A stretch of 64,000 bases of DNA, taken from assembly GCF_900106975.1 (NCBI RefSeq), contig NZ_FNNU01000004.1:248001-312000 (forward strand), given 5' to 3'. Below the pieces are notes generated by a model, which did not search any database, had not been told where the DNA came from, and saw only the letters and a program-made list of their open reading frames with translations. A program made the position numbers and the translations under genes. Source of the stretch: Pseudomonas kuykendallii. Lineage in GTDB: Bacteria; Pseudomonadota; Gammaproteobacteria; Pseudomonadales; Pseudomonadaceae. This document shows, in pieces, positions 36,097 to 44,045 of this stretch (the first letter of the stretch is position 1; every line of letters begins with the position of its first letter).

Positions 36097-36567
36097 ATGA
36101 AAGGCGACAAGCAAGTCATCCAGCACCTGAACAAAATCCTCGGCAACGAGCTCATCGCCATCAACCAGTACTTCCTGCATGCACGCATGTACGAGGACTG
36201 GGGCCTGGAAAAACTCGGCAAGCACGAGTACCACGAATCCATCGACGAGATGAAGCATGCGGACAAGCTGATCAAGCGCATCCTCTTCCTCGAAGGCCTG
36301 CCCAACCTTCAGGAACTGGGCAAGCTGCTGATCGGCGAGAACACCAAGGAAATGCTTCAGTGCGACCTCAACCTGGAGCACAAGGCGCATGCGGATCTTA
36401 AATCGGCCATTGCCTACTGCGAGAGCGTCGGTGACTACGCGACCCGCGACATGCTCGAGGACATCCTCGAGTCCGAAGAGGAACACATCGACTGGCTGGA
36501 AACCCAGCTGGGCCTGATCGACAAGGTCGGCCTCGAGAACTACCTGCAGTCGCAGATGGACGAATAA
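36097..36567 (+). CDS. bfrB: Bacterioferritin BfrB
   Basis: BfrB assembles into a 24-mer iron store with 12 hemes. The 156-residue protein has the complete ferroxidase centre E18, E51, H54, E94, E127 and H130 and the heme-ligand M52 (DEMKH). It starts at the ATG at 36097; an in-frame ATG at 36046 would add 17 residues without similarity. A second ATTCTCATTCGGAT element at 35988-36001 resembles half of a Fur site and may link it to iron. Two hairpin terminators follow before convergent grxD. Confidence 0.96.
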   Translation: MKGDKQVIQHLNKILGNELIAINQYFLHARMYEDWGLEKLGKHEYHESIDEMKHADKLIKRILFLEGLPNLQELGKLLIGENTKEMLQCDLNLEHKAHADLKSAIAYCESVGDYATRDMLEDILESEEEHIDWLETQLGLIDKVGLENYLQSQMDE

Positions 36568-36584
36568 ATTCGCGGCGACTGAAC

Positions 36585-36611
36585 GAAGGCGGGCCTAGGC
36601 CCGCCTTTTTC
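36585..36611 (+). terminator. Terminator after bfrB
   Basis: AAGGCGGGCC-TA-GGCCCGCCTTTTT is a strong hairpin with a T run, 18 bp past the bfrB stop. Confidence 0.92.
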
Positions 36612-36626
36612 ATGCCCGCAGAAACA

Positions 36627-36653
36627 GAAAACCCCGCCGAGGCGGGGTTTCTG
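36627..36653 (-). terminator. Terminator after grxD
   Basis: On the minus strand GAAACCCCGCC-TC-GGCGGGGTTTTC forms a stem with a T run, 16 bp past the grxD stop. It also works in the bfrB direction. Confidence 0.88.
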
Positions 36654-36668
36654 CTTAGGGGGCGCGGA

Positions 36669-36995
36669 TCAGGCGTCGGCTTTGCCGGTGGCAGCCTTGA
36701 TCAGTTGCTGCAGCTCGCCCTTCTCGAACATCTCGGCAAGGATGTCGCTGCCGCCAACCAGCTCGCCACCGACCCACAGTTGCGGGAAGGTCGGCCAGTT
36801 CGCGTACTTCGGCAGGTTCGCGCGGATTTCAGGGTTCTGCAGGATGTCCACGTAGGCGAATTTCTCGCCACAGGCCATTAGTACCTGGGTAGCGCGAGCC
36901 GAGAAGCCACACTGCGGGGCGTTCGGCGAGCCTTTCATGTACAGCAGGACGGTGTTGTTGGCGATCTGCTCTTTGATGGTTTCGATGATATCCAT
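36669..36995 (-). CDS. grxD: Monothiol glutaredoxin GrxD
   Basis: GrxD binds and transfers [2Fe-2S] clusters together with glutathione. The 108-residue protein has the monothiol active site CGFS (C29) in NAPQCGFSA, the cis-Pro region WPTFPQLWV and the GGSDI glutathione-binding motif. It starts at the ATG at 36995, which has GAGGTG upstream. It follows the molybdopterin oxidoreductase gene on the same strand by 94 bp, so a link to metal-cofactor enzyme maturation is possible. Confidence 0.95.
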   Translation of the reverse strand: MDIIETIKEQIANNTVLLYMKGSPNAPQCGFSARATQVLMACGEKFAYVDILQNPEIRANLPKYANWPTFPQLWVGGELVGGSDILAEMFEKGELQQLIKAATGKADA

Positions 36996-37089
36996 GGGGT
37001 CACCTCGGCTGACTATCCGACCCAATGGCCGGCACGGTGGCGGCATTGTAACGGAAAGCCGCCGCCGGCGCTCAACCCCGGTATTGCGC

Positions 37090-39198
37090 TCAGGCGGCCT
37101 CCACCCGCACGGGCACGCCATTCAACGCGGCATTGCCGGACAACGCATCGAGTTCGCGTTCATCGGTGAGGTCGTTGGCGCTGGCGCCCGGCTGCGCGCT
37201 GGCGATGCGGGCCTGCACGCCAGGACGCGCGTGTCCCCAGCCATGCGGCAGACTCACCACGCCGGGCATCATCTCCTCGCTGGCGGCGACCTCCACCTCG
37301 ATCAGCCCCACCCGCGAGCTGACCCGCACCCGCTGCCCGTCGGCCAGGCCGCGCGAAGTCAGATCCTGCGGATTCATCAGCAACTGATGGCGAGGCTTGC
37401 CCTTCACCAGCCGGTGATAGTTGTGCATCCAGGAATTGTTGCTGCGTACATGGCGACGACCGATGAGCAGCAGCTCGCCCGTCACCGGCTGTTCGACCGC
37501 CGCGAAACGCGGCAGGTCGCTCAGCAGCAAGGCTGGCGCGGCCTCGACCTTGCCCGACGGCGTCTTCAGCCTCGCCGCCAGGTTCGGCCTGAGCGCACCG
37601 AGGTCGAGGCCGTGCGGGTAGTCGCGCAGACGCGCGAGGCTCAGCTGGCGCGGCGAACGCTCACCGTGCGGGCCGTGTCGCAGGCCCAGATCGATCATCT
37701 GCTGCGGCGACAGGGTCGGCTTCAATTCGACGCCGGTCTGCTTCGCGAAGGCCTGGGCCAGGCCGACGAAGATTTCCCAGTCATCCAGCGCACCCTGCGG
37801 CTTGGCCAGCACCGCTTCGTTGAAACGCGTGACGTTGCGCACGGCCAGCAGGTTGAAGGTGGAATCGTAGTGGTCGTGCTCCAGCGGCGAGGTCGGCGGC
37901 AGGATCAGGTCGGCGTAGCGGGTCGACTCGTTGATGTACAGGTCGATGCTGAGCATGAACTCCAGCCCGTCCAGCGCCTGCTCCATCTGCCGGCCGTTGG
38001 GCGTGGAGAGCACCGGATTGCCGGCCACGCTGATCAATGCGCGAACCTGTCCGTCGCCGGGCGTGAGGATTTCCTCGGCGAGCGCGGAGACCGGCAACTC
38101 GCCGCCGTACTCGGGCAGGCCGGAAACGCGGCTCTGCCAGAGATTGAAATGCCCGCCGGAGGTGCTCGCCACCAAGTCGACCGCAGGCTCGGTGCACAGC
38201 ACGCCACCTTCGCGATCGAGGTTTCCGCTGACCAGGTTGATCATCTGCACCAGCCACTGGCACAGGGTGCCGAACGCCTGGGTGGATACGCCCATCCGGC
38301 CGTAGCACACCGCCTTGTCGGCACTGGCGAAATCCCGCGCCAGCTGGCGGATCTGCTCGGCCGGGATGCCGCAACGCGGGCCCATGAGTTCGGCATTGAA
38401 GGGCGCCACGGCGCGGCGCACCTCATCCAGGCCCGCCACCGGCAAATGAGTGTCGCGGGTGAGGTTTTCCTCGAACAGGGTGTTGAGCAGGCCGAACAGC
38501 AGCGCCGCGTCCTGGCCAGGGCGGACGAACAGGTGCTGGTCGGCTATCGCCGCGGTCTCGCTGCGCCGGGGGTCGACCACCACCAGCTTGCCGCCCCGGC
38601 TTTTGATGGCCTTCAGGCGTTTTTCCACGTCCGGCACGGTCATGATGCTGCCGTTGGACGCCAGCGGGTTGCCGCCGAGGATCAGCATGAAGTCGGTGTG
38701 GTCGATGTCCGGAATCGGTATCAGCAGGCCGTGGCCGTACATCAGGTGACTGGTGAGATGGTGCGGAAGCTGGTCGACCGAGGTGGCCGAGTAGCGGTTG
38801 CGGGTCTTCAGCAGGCCGAGGAAGTAGTTGCTGTGGGTCATCAGCCCGTAGTTGTGCACGCTGGGGTTGCCCTGATACACCGCGACCGCGTTCCGCCCGT
38901 GCCGTTGCTGGATATCGGCCAGGCGCTCGGCAGCGTAGGCGAAGGCTTCGTCCCAGGCCATTGGTTCCCATTCGTTGCCCACCCGGCGCATCGGTTGGCG
39001 CAGTCGGTCAGGGTCGTCCTGGATATCCTGCAGGGCAACGGCCTTGGGACAGATATGCCCGCGGCTGAAACTGTCTTCAGGGTCGCCCTTGATCGAGAGG
39101 ATGCGCTGCGAACCGTCGGCCTGGGTCTCGGTTTCGATGTTCAGGCCGCAGATGGCTTCGCACAGGTGGCACGCACGGTGGTGGAGGGTTCGGCTCAT
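37090..39198 (-). CDS. Molybdopterin-dependent oxidoreductase with N-terminal [4Fe-4S] domain
   Basis: A 702-residue cytoplasmic molybdenum bis-MGD enzyme of the DMSO-reductase/formate-dehydrogenase superfamily. The N-terminal iron-sulfur motif is C-x2-C-x3-C...C (CHLCEAICGLN, then GHICPKA). The molybdopterin domain (LILGGNPLASNGS, VVVDPRRSETAA) and the C-terminal molydopterin-binding domain (RHVRSNNSWMHNYHRL, LMNPQDLTSRGL, SLPHGWGH) follow. There is no Tat signal, so it stays in the cytoplasm. No partner subunit gene is adjacent, which fits a single-subunit enzyme or use of soluble carriers. Substrate is unknown. The ATG at 39198 has CGAGG upstream; a palindrome CCGACCGGTCGG lies 27 bp before it. 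Confidence 0.88.
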   Translation of the reverse strand: MSRTLHHRACHLCEAICGLNIETETQADGSQRILSIKGDPEDSFSRGHICPKAVALQDIQDDPDRLRQPMRRVGNEWEPMAWDEAFAYAAERLADIQQRHGRNAVAVYQGNPSVHNYGLMTHSNYFLGLLKTRNRYSATSVDQLPHHLTSHLMYGHGLLIPIPDIDHTDFMLILGGNPLASNGSIMTVPDVEKRLKAIKSRGGKLVVVDPRRSETAAIADQHLFVRPGQDAALLFGLLNTLFEENLTRDTHLPVAGLDEVRRAVAPFNAELMGPRCGIPAEQIRQLARDFASADKAVCYGRMGVSTQAFGTLCQWLVQMINLVSGNLDREGGVLCTEPAVDLVASTSGGHFNLWQSRVSGLPEYGGELPVSALAEEILTPGDGQVRALISVAGNPVLSTPNGRQMEQALDGLEFMLSIDLYINESTRYADLILPPTSPLEHDHYDSTFNLLAVRNVTRFNEAVLAKPQGALDDWEIFVGLAQAFAKQTGVELKPTLSPQQMIDLGLRHGPHGERSPRQLSLARLRDYPHGLDLGALRPNLAARLKTPSGKVEAAPALLLSDLPRFAAVEQPVTGELLLIGRRHVRSNNSWMHNYHRLVKGKPRHQLLMNPQDLTSRGLADGQRVRVSSRVGLIEVEVAASEEMMPGVVSLPHGWGHARPGVQARIASAQPGASANDLTDERELDALSGNAALNGVPVRVEAA

Positions 39199-39224
39199 GG
39201 GCACGCCTCGTCTTGTTGTTCTAG

Positions 39225-39236
39225 CCGACCGGTCGG
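39225..39236. promoter_or_regulatory. Perfect palindrome upstream of the molybdopterin oxidoreductase
   Basis: CCGACCGGTCGG is a perfect 12-bp palindrome, followed by two more GTCGG units. Its ACCGGTCGG core is shared with the site at 20958-20966. It is a plausible TetR-type operator near the promoter. Confidence 0.4.
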
Positions 39237-39359
39237 GTCGGGTCGGCGGATGACGAGACTATGGCGCGAAATGAAGGTGTTCACCACGAGCCTTCGCGGC
39301 ATGAATCGACCGGCATCATGTACGCCGATTTCCGCGCTGGGGTCTGGCGCGTGGCGCCG

Positions 39360-39743
39360 TCACTCGGAGACGGCGAGCAACTCGTCGATCGAATGATCAA
39401 GCTGGTCGAGCATGAAGGGCTTGCCGAGCAGCAGCGCGTTCATCTGCTTGAAGCTTTCGGCTTCCCACACTTCGTAGGGGTGCCCGCTGATGAACAGCAC
39501 CTTGATGTCCGGCAGCGAGCGCAGCGCCGCCTCGGCGACCATCAGACCGTTCATGCCGTCGTTCAGACGGAAATCCGAGATCAGCAGATCGACCGAATGA
39601 TGACCGTCCAGCAGGGCAATCGCCTGCTGCGCAGTCTCGGCACCGAACGCTTCATAGCCGCTCCCTTCCAGGTGCTCCACCAGAAGCGAAAGGATCGACG
39701 GTTCGTCATCAACAACGAGGATGGACTTAGGCAAAACGGACAC
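39360..39743 (-). CDS. Stand-alone response regulator receiver protein
   Basis: A 127-residue single receiver domain without output domain: acidic pocket VVDDEP, phospho-acceptor D57 in LLISDFRLNDG, the Ser in FISGHP and the Lys in GKPF. It ends shortly after the fifth helix. The first codon is GTG at 39743 with no ribosome binding site, so its exact start is uncertain. It lies 131 bp downstream of the 81-residue gene and may have its own promoter. A partner kinase is not adjacent; the hybrid kinase at 28.6 kb is one candidate in the window. Confidence 0.82.
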   Translation of the reverse strand: MSVLPKSILVVDDEPSILSLLVEHLEGSGYEAFGAETAQQAIALLDGHHSVDLLISDFRLNDGMNGLMVAEAALRSLPDIKVLFISGHPYEVWEAESFKQMNALLLGKPFMLDQLDHSIDELLAVSE

Positions 39744-39874
39744 CGCTAAAGTTTGTTGGCATTTTCATCGAGACCGCGTACCGCTCATTTTTACAGACCC
39801 GGCCGGCCGCCTTTAATTCCGGCGAGCGACTAATGCAGACAAAAGGACGCGAGCGAACGTTGCGCGAGGAAAAC

Positions 39875-40120
39875 TCAGCGCCGGGTGAGCCGCTCAAGAA
39901 TCTGCGCGGTGGTGCGCTCAGCCTTGGATTCGGCGGACAGCTCCCTGGTCAGAATGCCCAGGACCAGCATCAGTTGGCCACGCACGGCGGGGCTCAGCTC
40001 ATCCCAGTTGTCCAGCAGCGTCTCGAAGAGCAGCGCCCCGGTTACCGAGGGCGCGAAGTCCGGCAGGTCGTCCGTTGCGATCAGGCGTGTCAGCGCGGCG
40101 AGCAGCTCCTTTTCGGTCAT
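39875..40120 (-). CDS. Unknown 81-residue protein between two response regulators
   Basis: I do not recognise this protein. It is soluble and predicted helical, starts MTEKELLAALTRLIATDDLP, and has a hydrophobic centre (GALLFETLLDNWDELSPAVR then GQLMLVLGILTRELS) and a basic tail. The ATG at 40120 is 6 bases after the stop codon region of the upstream regulator gene and is probably coupled to it. An accessory role in phosphotransfer or in regulating the receiver is possible but unproven. Confidence 0.7.
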   Translation of the reverse strand: MTEKELLAALTRLIATDDLPDFAPSVTGALLFETLLDNWDELSPAVRGQLMLVLGILTRELSAESKAERTTAQILERLTRR

Positions 40121-40125
40121 ACGAC

Positions 40126-40593
40126 TCAGGCCCCGAAGTCCGGCGGCGGTTGATCCTCGATGTGCAGTTCACGACGGACCACGGCGAGCATGTTCTGCAA
40201 ATCCACCGGTTTGAGCAGGAAGTCGATGACGTTGAGGTGCATCGCATCGATCGCGTCCTGCATGTCCGCCTGGCCGGACATGATCACCACCGGCAGTTCC
40301 GAACGTTCCGACTCGCGCACCCAACGAACCAGTTCCAGGCCACCGCTGGGCCCCATGCGCAGATCGGTGACGATCAGCGAGATGGTCGCGCGTTTTTTCA
40401 GCAGACGAATGGCGGACTCGACGCCATCGGCCGGAAAACAAAGGATCCCATGGATATGGAAGACTTCGGCAAGCAGTTCACGGAACGCTTCGTCGTCGTC
40501 GACCAGAAGCACTGCCGGCCGCGAGATCTCCGGTTCGTGAACCACCTCGGACAATGCTTTCTGCTCCTCCTTGCTCAACAAATCTTCGTCCAT
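40126..40593 (-). CDS. Response regulator receiver protein with short N-terminal extension
   Basis: A 155-residue protein with a 25-residue N-terminal extension and a single receiver domain (LLVDDDEA, phospho-acceptor D77 in IVTDLRMGPSGG, Ser in IMSGQ, Lys in LKPVD) but no DNA-binding domain. The acidic N-terminal segment SKEEQKALSEVV is helical. It is upstream of the 81-residue gene with a 5-bp gap, forming a two-gene unit. The start at 40593 has AGAGAG upstream. It is probably a phosphotransfer intermediate or acts by protein-protein contact. Confidence 0.87.
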   Translation of the reverse strand: MDEDLLSKEEQKALSEVVHEPEISRPAVLLVDDDEAFRELLAEVFHIHGILCFPADGVESAIRLLKKRATISLIVTDLRMGPSGGLELVRWVRESERSELPVVIMSGQADMQDAIDAMHLNVIDFLLKPVDLQNMLAVVRRELHIEDQPPPDFGA

Positions 40594-40890
40594 ACATCTC
40601 TCTTGATATCGATGGAATAGCCGCTTTAGGGAAAAAAACCCGGCAAAACAGCGGCTCTCAATGACCGGTTACAGTACGTGGCGATTGGCCACTTGGCGTG
40701 CCAACGGCGACGAGCGGCATCTCCAGGACACCAACTGCGCAGGGTCGATGGCAGGCAGACACGTGCATTCGTGCAACGTTTGACCACCGGTCCGGGCTTA
40801 CACAACCTTTACCTATGACCACTCCACGACGCGCTTGTTTAGCGGTCAGATATATCGCCCGGAACCTATTCCCCGGGCATGGAGGAACAC
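40594..40890. other. 297-bp divergent intergenic region
   Basis: This gap separates the response regulator operon from the Pro/Tyr-rich protein gene. It has no clear gene. CCCGG-CATTGGAG sequence just before the latter holds its ribosome binding site. I found no convincing sigma-factor or operator motif. Confidence 0.4.
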
Positions 40891-41244
40891 ATGTTTGGTC
40901 GCATCCCCCAGGTCGCTCTCCTGGTCGGCAGCCTCGTTCTCAGCGGACAGGCCGCAGCTCATGGGCATGGCTCGGACAACGCGGTAATGGGAGCCGTAGT
41001 CGGGGCTGTGGTAGGCGGGGTCTTCGTCGCTTCGCAACGACCGCCGGAACGGGTCTACGTCCAGGCGGCACCGCCGCCCGTCACCTACTACCCGGCTCAG
41101 CCGGCCTATTATCCGCCACCGCCGCCCGTCTATTACCAGCCGGTGCCGGTGTACTACCAGGCGTATCCCGTGGTGCGCATGCCGCCGCCGCACTACGGCC
41201 CGCCGCCAGGCTACTACTATGGTCCGCCACGCCCGCGCTGGTAG
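40891..41244 (+). CDS. Exported glycine-zipper protein with Pro/Tyr-rich tail
   Basis: A 117-residue protein with a signal peptide (GRIPQVALLVGSLVLSGQAAA), a short His/Gly stretch, a glycine-zipper membrane segment (AVMGAVVGAVVGGVFVA, residues about 32-48) and a long C-terminal tail of Pro and Tyr (YYPPPPPVYYQPVPVYYQA and similar). Proteins of this design are found in the envelope of many Proteobacteria, with unknown roles. I chose the ATG at 40891 because the upstream ATG at 40879 lies within the GGAGG that serves as its ribosome binding site. A terminator follows. Confidence 0.78.
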   Translation: MFGRIPQVALLVGSLVLSGQAAAHGHGSDNAVMGAVVGAVVGGVFVASQRPPERVYVQAAPPPVTYYPAQPAYYPPPPPVYYQPVPVYYQAYPVVRMPPPHYGPPPGYYYGPPRPRW

Positions 41245-41256
41245 TCGCGGGCAAAG

Positions 41257-41284
41257 TAAAAGCCCGCTTCGTGCGGGCTTTTCG
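41257..41284 (+). terminator. Terminator after the Pro/Tyr-rich protein gene
   Basis: AAAAGCCCGC-TTCGT-GCGGGCTTTT forms a 10-bp stem with flanking A and T runs, 13 bp past the stop codon. Confidence 0.9.
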
Positions 41285-41334
41285 TTGCTGCGCCTCTGCG
41301 TTAGCATCGCCCCGTCCCTCAAGGAGCGAATGCC

Positions 41335-41637
41335 ATGGCAATCCGCCTTTCCCGCACCTTCAAGATCAGAGTTCTGAGCGTCGCCGGTGCACTGGCCATC
41401 GGCACCGCCGGTTACCAGATCAGTCTCGCCCTGATAGACAGTTATACCGCGCGTCAGGTTGCCGAGGCGCAGGCCGCCGCCGAGCGTGTCCGTACGCTGG
41501 AGGCTGAACGAGTCGCCCTCGAGAAGACCTTGCAGGATCGCAGCGCCCAGGACGAGAAGCTCGAGGCGATGGTCATCGCCGTATCCGAAATGCGCCGCGA
41601 AGCCGAAAGCAAAGGCATGCAACAGACTTCCTGGTAG
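41335..41637 (+). CDS. Small membrane-anchored coiled-coil protein
   Basis: A 100-residue protein with one N-terminal membrane segment (VLSVAGALAIGTAGYQISLAL) and a heptad-rich helical remainder (AEAQAAAERVRTLEAERVALEK). No named domain is recognised. AAGGAG precedes the ATG at 41335 by 8 bases, so expression is likely. It lies between two transcription units and shows no operon partner. A role in envelope organisation is a guess. Confidence 0.75.
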   Translation: MAIRLSRTFKIRVLSVAGALAIGTAGYQISLALIDSYTARQVAEAQAAAERVRTLEAERVALEKTLQDRSAQDEKLEAMVIAVSEMRREAESKGMQQTSW

Positions 41638-41984
41638 ACCGAAAGCCCCTCCAACGCCTGCCGTTGCGTTCATTGCCAAGCGACGCAGGCGCAGTGTACA
41701 AATGCTCCCTTCCTGCTCCGGCTGGCGCTTTTTCACCTGGAAAAGGCTAGCCGTCGGTCCTGCCGGGATTGGCGATCCGGGGGAGTGCACAAGCCCTCGC
41801 CCGCCAAGCCGCAACAGCCGCAAACCCGGCGGTGACAGGTTCCAGCGTGGCGTGAAGCGACATTTTTTTATAACATCGCGCCTTCCCCGTTTCGTCGCAC
41901 CGTGCGGCCTCAAGCCGTAGGTCGTCGTATTTTTCGTGAAAACAGGATGTCCGGACGGCGTCCGGTGCAGTCAAGGTAATGAAC
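41638..41984. other. 347-bp region upstream of argF
   Basis: No gene is seen. A TATAAC box lies at 41869-41874. One TGTCGC hexamer occurs on the minus strand at 41860-41855 and CGTCGC on the plus strand near 41890, but the TGTCGC-N8-AA pattern found before argG is not reproduced, so an ArgR site here is only possible. AAGG at 41974 serves argF. Confidence 0.45.
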
Positions 41985-42905
41985 ATGAGCGTCAGGCACT
42001 TTCTCTCGATGATGGACTTCACCCCCCAGGAACTGGTCGGGCTGATCCGCCGAGGCAGCGAGCTGAAGGACCTGCGCGACCGCGGCGTGCTCTTCGAGCC
42101 CCTGAAGAACCGCGTCCTCGGGATGATCTTCGAGAAAGCCTCGACGCGGACCCGGCTGTCCTTCGAAGCCGGCATGATCCAGCTGGGCGGCCAGGCGATC
42201 TTCCTTTCGCCGCGTGACACCCAGCTCGGCCGCGGTGAGCCGATTGCCGACAGCGCCAAGGTCATGTCGCGCATGCTCGACGCGGTGATGATCCGCACCT
42301 TCGCCCACGACACCCTGACCGAATTCGCCGCCAACTCGCGGGTGCCGGTGATCAACGGACTGTCCGATGACCTGCACCCCTGCCAGTTGCTCGCCGACAT
42401 GCAGACCTACCACGAACACCGCGGCAGCATCGCCGGCAAGACGGTGGCGTGGATCGGCGACGGCAACAACATGTGCAACAGCTATATCGAAGCGGCCCAG
42501 CAGTTCGACTTCCAGCTGCGCGTCGCCTGCCCAGAAGGTTACGAGCCGAGCGCCACGCTGCTGGCCCAGGCCGGCGATCGTGTGCAGGTGATGCGCGACC
42601 CGCACCAGGCCGTGGCCGGCGCGCACCTGGTGTGCACCGATGTCTGGGCGTCCATGGGCCAGGAAGATGAAACCGCCGCCCGCCTGGCGCTGTTCCGCCC
42701 TTATCAGGTCAACCGCGCACTGCTCGCCGGTGCCGCCGAAGACGTGCTGTTCATGCACTGCCTGCCGGCGCACCGCGGCGAGGAGATCAGCGAAGACCTG
42801 CTCGATCAGCCCTTCTCGGTGGCCTGGGACCAGGCGGAGAACCGGCTGCACGTGCAGAAGGCGCTTCTCGAATTCCTCGTCGAACCGGCTTACCACTACG
42901 CATGA
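41985..42905 (+). CDS. argF: Ornithine carbamoyltransferase, anabolic
   Basis: ArgF makes citrulline from ornithine and carbamoyl phosphate. The 306-residue protein has the carbamoyl-phosphate motif STRTR ([12 protein letters not shown]), DTQLGRGEP, the second motif HPCQ in [11 protein letters not shown], and [10 protein letters not shown]. It closely follows the PAO1 anabolic enzyme rather than the catabolic ArcB. I use the ATG at 41985 (MSVRHF) because AAGG lies 8 bases upstream; an ATG at 41979 is too close to it. Its stop overlaps the start of the ABC gene by 4 bases (ATGA). Confidence 0.95.
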   Translation: MSVRHFLSMMDFTPQELVGLIRRGSELKDLRDRGVLFEPLKNRVLGMIFEKASTRTRLSFEAGMIQLGGQAIFLSPRDTQLGRGEPIADSAKVMSRMLDAVMIRTFAHDTLTEFAANSRVPVINGLSDDLHPCQLLADMQTYHEHRGSIAGKTVAWIGDGNNMCNSYIEAAQQFDFQLRVACPEGYEPSATLLAQAGDRVQVMRDPHQAVAGAHLVCTDVWASMGQEDETAARLALFRPYQVNRALLAGAAEDVLFMHCLPAHRGEEISEDLLDQPFSVAWDQAENRLHVQKALLEFLVEPAYHYA

Positions 42906-43999
42906 AACACGACCTCCTGCTCGACCTGCGCGACCTCGCCTGCGGCTACCAGGAGCAGCGCGTGGTGAAGACCCTCAACCTGCACCTGAATGCGGGCGAC
43001 ATCGGCTGTCTGCTCGGCCCGTCCGGCTGCGGCAAGACCACCACGCTGCGGGCCATCGCCGGCTTCGAGCCGGTGCAGGAAGGCGAGATTCGCCTGGCGG
43101 GCGAGGTGATTTCCCGCCCCGGCTTCACCGTCGCGCCGGAGAAGCGGCGCATCGGCATGGTCTTCCAGGACTACGCCCTGTTCCCCCATCTGAGCGTGGC
43201 GCAGAACGTCGCCTTCGGCATTCGCCAGAATCCCGACCGCGAGCGCATCACCGCCGAGTTGCTGGACATGGTCAACCTCGGCGCGCTGGCCAAGCGCTAT
43301 CCGAACGAACTGTCCGGCGGCCAGCAGCAACGCGTTTCGCTGGCTCGCGCGCTGGCGCCTGAGCCTCAGCTGCTGCTGCTCGATGAACCCTTCTCCAACC
43401 TCGACGGTGAACTGCGCCGGCGCCTGAGCCATGAGGTGCGCGACATCCTCAAGGCACGTGGCACCAGTGCCATCCTGGTCACCCACGATCAGGAGGAAGC
43501 CTTCGCCGTGAGCGATCAGGTCGGGGTGTTCAACCGCGGGCATCTGGAGCAGTGGGATACGCCGTTCAATCTCTACCACGAGCCGGCGACGCCCTTCGTC
43601 GCCAGCTTCATCGGCCAGGGTTACTTCATTCCCGGCCGGATGACCGGCCCGGACTGCGTGCACACCGAACTCGGCGAACTGCGCGGCAACCGCGCCTATG
43701 CCTGGGAAAGCGGGACGCAGGTGGACGTGCTGCTGCGCCCGGACGACATCACCCTCGATCCGGGCAGTGCGCTGAAGGCGCGTATCCTCGGGCGCACCTT
43801 CCTCGGCGCGGCGACGCTGTATCGCCTGCAACTGCCGACTGGCTGCCAACTGGAATCGATCTTCCCGAGCCAGACCGAGTTCCTGCCCGGCCAGGACGTC
43901 GGTATCCGTGTCGCCGCCGAGCACTTGGTGCTCTACCCCGCGCAGGGCGAGACGTCGTCCGAGCAGATCGGCGTGCGCCGCTGCGGCGGCATGGCCTGA
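42902..43999 (+). CDS. ABC transporter ATP-binding protein, FbpC/PotA-like
   Basis: A 365-residue nucleotide-binding subunit of an importer. Walker [11 protein letters not shown]-loop [12 protein letters not shown], signature LSGGQQQR, Walker B LLLLDEPF and H-loop LVTHDQEEA are intact, and a TOBE-like regulatory domain follows (about residues 245-350). Such ATPases serve iron(III), spermidine or sulfate/molybdate importers. No permease or binding-protein gene is adjacent, so it must act with proteins encoded elsewhere. It overlaps argF by 4 bases and is presumably co-expressed with it, an arrangement I also recall from PAO1 (PA3537-PA3538). Its transport role is unknown. Confidence 0.88.
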   Translation: MKHDLLLDLRDLACGYQEQRVVKTLNLHLNAGDIGCLLGPSGCGKTTTLRAIAGFEPVQEGEIRLAGEVISRPGFTVAPEKRRIGMVFQDYALFPHLSVAQNVAFGIRQNPDRERITAELLDMVNLGALAKRYPNELSGGQQQRVSLARALAPEPQLLLLDEPFSNLDGELRRRLSHEVRDILKARGTSAILVTHDQEEAFAVSDQVGVFNRGHLEQWDTPFNLYHEPATPFVASFIGQGYFIPGRMTGPDCVHTELGELRGNRAYAWESGTQVDVLLRPDDITLDPGSALKARILGRTFLGAATLYRLQLPTGCQLESIFPSQTEFLPGQDVGIRVAAEHLVLYPAQGETSSEQIGVRRCGGMA

Positions 44000-44005
44000 T
44001 CCACC

Positions 44006-44031
44006 TCGCCCGACGCCTGCGCGCCGGGCGA
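44006..44031. terminator. Hairpin between convergent ABC ATPase and phzF-like genes
   Basis: TCGCCCG and CGGGCGA pair around a 12-base loop in the 46-bp gap between the two stop codons. There is no T run, so this is a weak candidate. Confidence 0.4.
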
Positions 44032-44045
44032 TTCGATTGCCGCGC

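Noticed and set aside
39747-39773. FliA-like TAAAGTTT box with CATCGAGA 11 bases later on the plus strand
   Set aside because: The -10 half matches the consensus poorly, and the direction points into the antisense of the 81-residue gene, away from any gene start.
40160-40540. Other long open frames on the opposite strand of known genes (such as within putA, lhr and the oxidoreductase)
   Set aside because: These are shadow frames typical of GC-rich DNA. They lack ribosome binding sites and family similarity, and the genes on the other strand are well supported.
41855-41897. ArgR operator at argF
   Set aside because: Isolated TGTCGC and CGTCGC hexamers are present but their spacing and the AA element do not fit the direct-repeat pattern seen before argG, so I list the region only as possible.
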